NCBI RefSeq assembly: GCF_900102185.1
Contig: NZ_LT629690.1
Location: 3,534,001-3,598,000, forward strand
DNA: 64,000 nucleotides
Direction of reading: 5' to 3'
Source: Terriglobus roseus
GTDB lineage: Bacteria; Acidobacteriota; Terriglobia; Terriglobales; Acidobacteriaceae
Made by a program: the position numbers and the translations under genes. How positions within the stretch are numbered: the first letter of the stretch is position 1; every line of letters begins with the position of its first letter. The notes below the pieces were generated by a model. The model searched no databases. It was not told the origin of the DNA and was given only the letters and a program-made list of their open reading frames with translations. Of this stretch, positions 63,200 through 64,000 are shown piece by piece.

Positions 63200-64000
63200 T
63201 CACCTTGAGTACAGCGCACTGTAAACAGCAGCTGTCTGAGTTGCAGCACGCTCCCACGTGAACTTCGCTGCCTGTTCCGGCCCTTTCTCCCTGAGCCCCG
63301 CCGCTAGCACAGGATCTCCCATCACGGCCTCGATGGCTTTCGTGATCGCTCGCGTGTCCTTCGGATCAATTAACAACGCAGCATCTCCTGCAACTTCTGG
63401 CAAGGAAGATACATCACTCGTAATCGTTGGCACCCCACACGCTAAAGCCTCGAGCACAGGCAAGCCAAAACCTTCATAAAGTGATGGATACACAAATAGG
63501 TCGGATCCGGCGATTAGAACTGGCTTCTCCTCTTCTGCGACATACCCCGTAAATATCACCCGATCTTCCAGGCCAAAAGCATGAACGAGGTCAGTGAGGT
63601 GTTCCTGCTTCCAACCCATCATGCCGGCAATTACCAGTGATGTTGTTGGCAATGCGGAAGCTAGACTCGCGAAGGCTTCAACGAGCCTTTCGAGGTTCTT
63701 ACGAGGCTCAACTGTTCCAACGTATAAAATGTAGCGCTCTGGCAGCCCATACTTGACGCATAAAGGTTCAATTTGTGTTCTATCAATCAGGGGATGAAAA
63801 GCCGGACTTTTACCGTGATAAACAACTGTCGAAAGCCCCCGAGGAGGCCCTAAATGGGAGACAAAATCTTCTTGCGCAGAACGCGACACAAAAATGAGGC
63901 CATCGCTCCATTTTTGTGCTCGGCGAATGAAAAATCTGTAGTACCTCAATTTGATGCCAATATGTACCTCTGGCATAGATAACGAAGTCATGTCGTGGAT
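63200..64000 (-). CDS. GT4-family glycosyltransferase (5' end outside window)
   Basis: The frame continues past 63991 to the window edge as IHDM..., so the N-terminus is missing. GT-B signs: RRAQKWSDGLIFVSRSAQEDF, the UDP-sugar strand YILYVGTVEPRKNLERLVEAFASL near the middle, DRVIFTGYVAEEEKPVLIAGSDLFVYPSLYEGFGLPVLEALACGVPTITSDVSSLPEVAGDAALLIDP (E-x7-E motif) and the end FTWERAATQTAAVYSALY. It resembles mannosyltransferases of exopolysaccharide clusters. It converges on the GT2 gene 30 nt away. Confidence 0.92.
   Translation of the reverse strand: MHDMTSLSMPEVHIGIKLRYYRFFIRRAQKWSDGLIFVSRSAQEDFVSHLGPPRGLSTVVYHGKSPAFHPLIDRTQIEPLCVKYGLPERYILYVGTVEPRKNLERLVEAFASLASALPTTSLVIAGMMGWKQEHLTDLVHAFGLEDRVIFTGYVAEEEKPVLIAGSDLFVYPSLYEGFGLPVLEALACGVPTITSDVSSLPEVAGDAALLIDPKDTRAITKAIEAVMGDPVLAAGLREKGPEQAAKFTWERAATQTAAVYSALYSR

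Overview
The window reads as a chromosomal segment of a soil Acidobacteriota, most likely class Terriglobia (Terriglobus/Granulicella/Edaphobacter type). This is an inference from gene content: two TIGR03435-type 'soil-associated' proteins, a complete Alternative Complex III (ACIII)-caa3 oxidase locus, a PadR regulator coupled to a W..EW.AE membrane protein, many secreted peptidases, and fairly high GC. There are no rRNA genes, insertion sequences, phage genes or CRISPR arrays.

Layout. 1-3447: the start of one c-type cytochrome (running off the left edge), a DinB-fold protein, and a PQQ dehydrogenase translationally coupled to a second, paralogous cytochrome c. 3585-5567: secreted M14 metallocarboxypeptidase. 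5630-8584: divergent GT61 glycosyltransferase and polysaccharide flippase. 8675-8930: copy A of a dispersed intergenic repeat. 8941-12614: ABC-2 exporter (permease and ATPase) divergent from a PadR repressor and a coupled membrane protein, with a palindromic operator candidate between them. 12664-22463: mostly housekeeping and small proteins (HIT hydrolase, outer-membrane barrel, NTF2-like, ABM monooxygenase, purA, a PHP-like protein, DUF202, efp, mutM, thiE-like). 22570-31259: glgP, a serine hydrolase, OmpH/Skp, ROK kinase, M2 dipeptidase and a TIGR03435 protein. 31409-34771: small ORFs, secreted hypotheticals and a GNAT acetyltransferase.

34899-49217 (minus strand) is the main respiratory unit: actA-actB-actC-actD-actE-actF, an uncharacterised one-TM protein, SCO copper chaperone, then cox subunits II, I, III and IV. 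By ACIII biochemistry known from other bacteria, ActABCDEF oxidises menaquinol and passes electrons through haem c to the cytochrome-c-fused CoxII and the A2-type CoxI. A strong terminator closes the cluster at 34841-34869.

49771-58938: a second TIGR03435 protein, a run of three-nucleotide-loop hairpins, a BamE-like secreted protein, repeat copy B, tRNA-Arg(TCT), a Ser/Thr/Pro-rich secreted protein, MFS transporter, murQ, a TPR protein, an anti-sigma-like protein and an ECF sigma factor, then a YXWGXW-type secreted protein and tRNA-Ala(GGC). 59276-64000: the start of an exopolysaccharide locus (SLBB exporter with a poly-Gln linker, GT2 and GT4 glycosyltransferases) with visibly lower GC.

The least explained signals are the dispersed repeat with three 25-nt units at identical spacing in both copies (8675-8930 and 51681-51940), the triloop hairpin cluster at 50717-50873, a shared 20-nt palindrome tying the PQQ/cytochrome region to the PadR/ABC locus, and several unannotatable small ORFs with ribosome-binding sites. 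No new enzymatic defence or biosynthetic system could be demonstrated.
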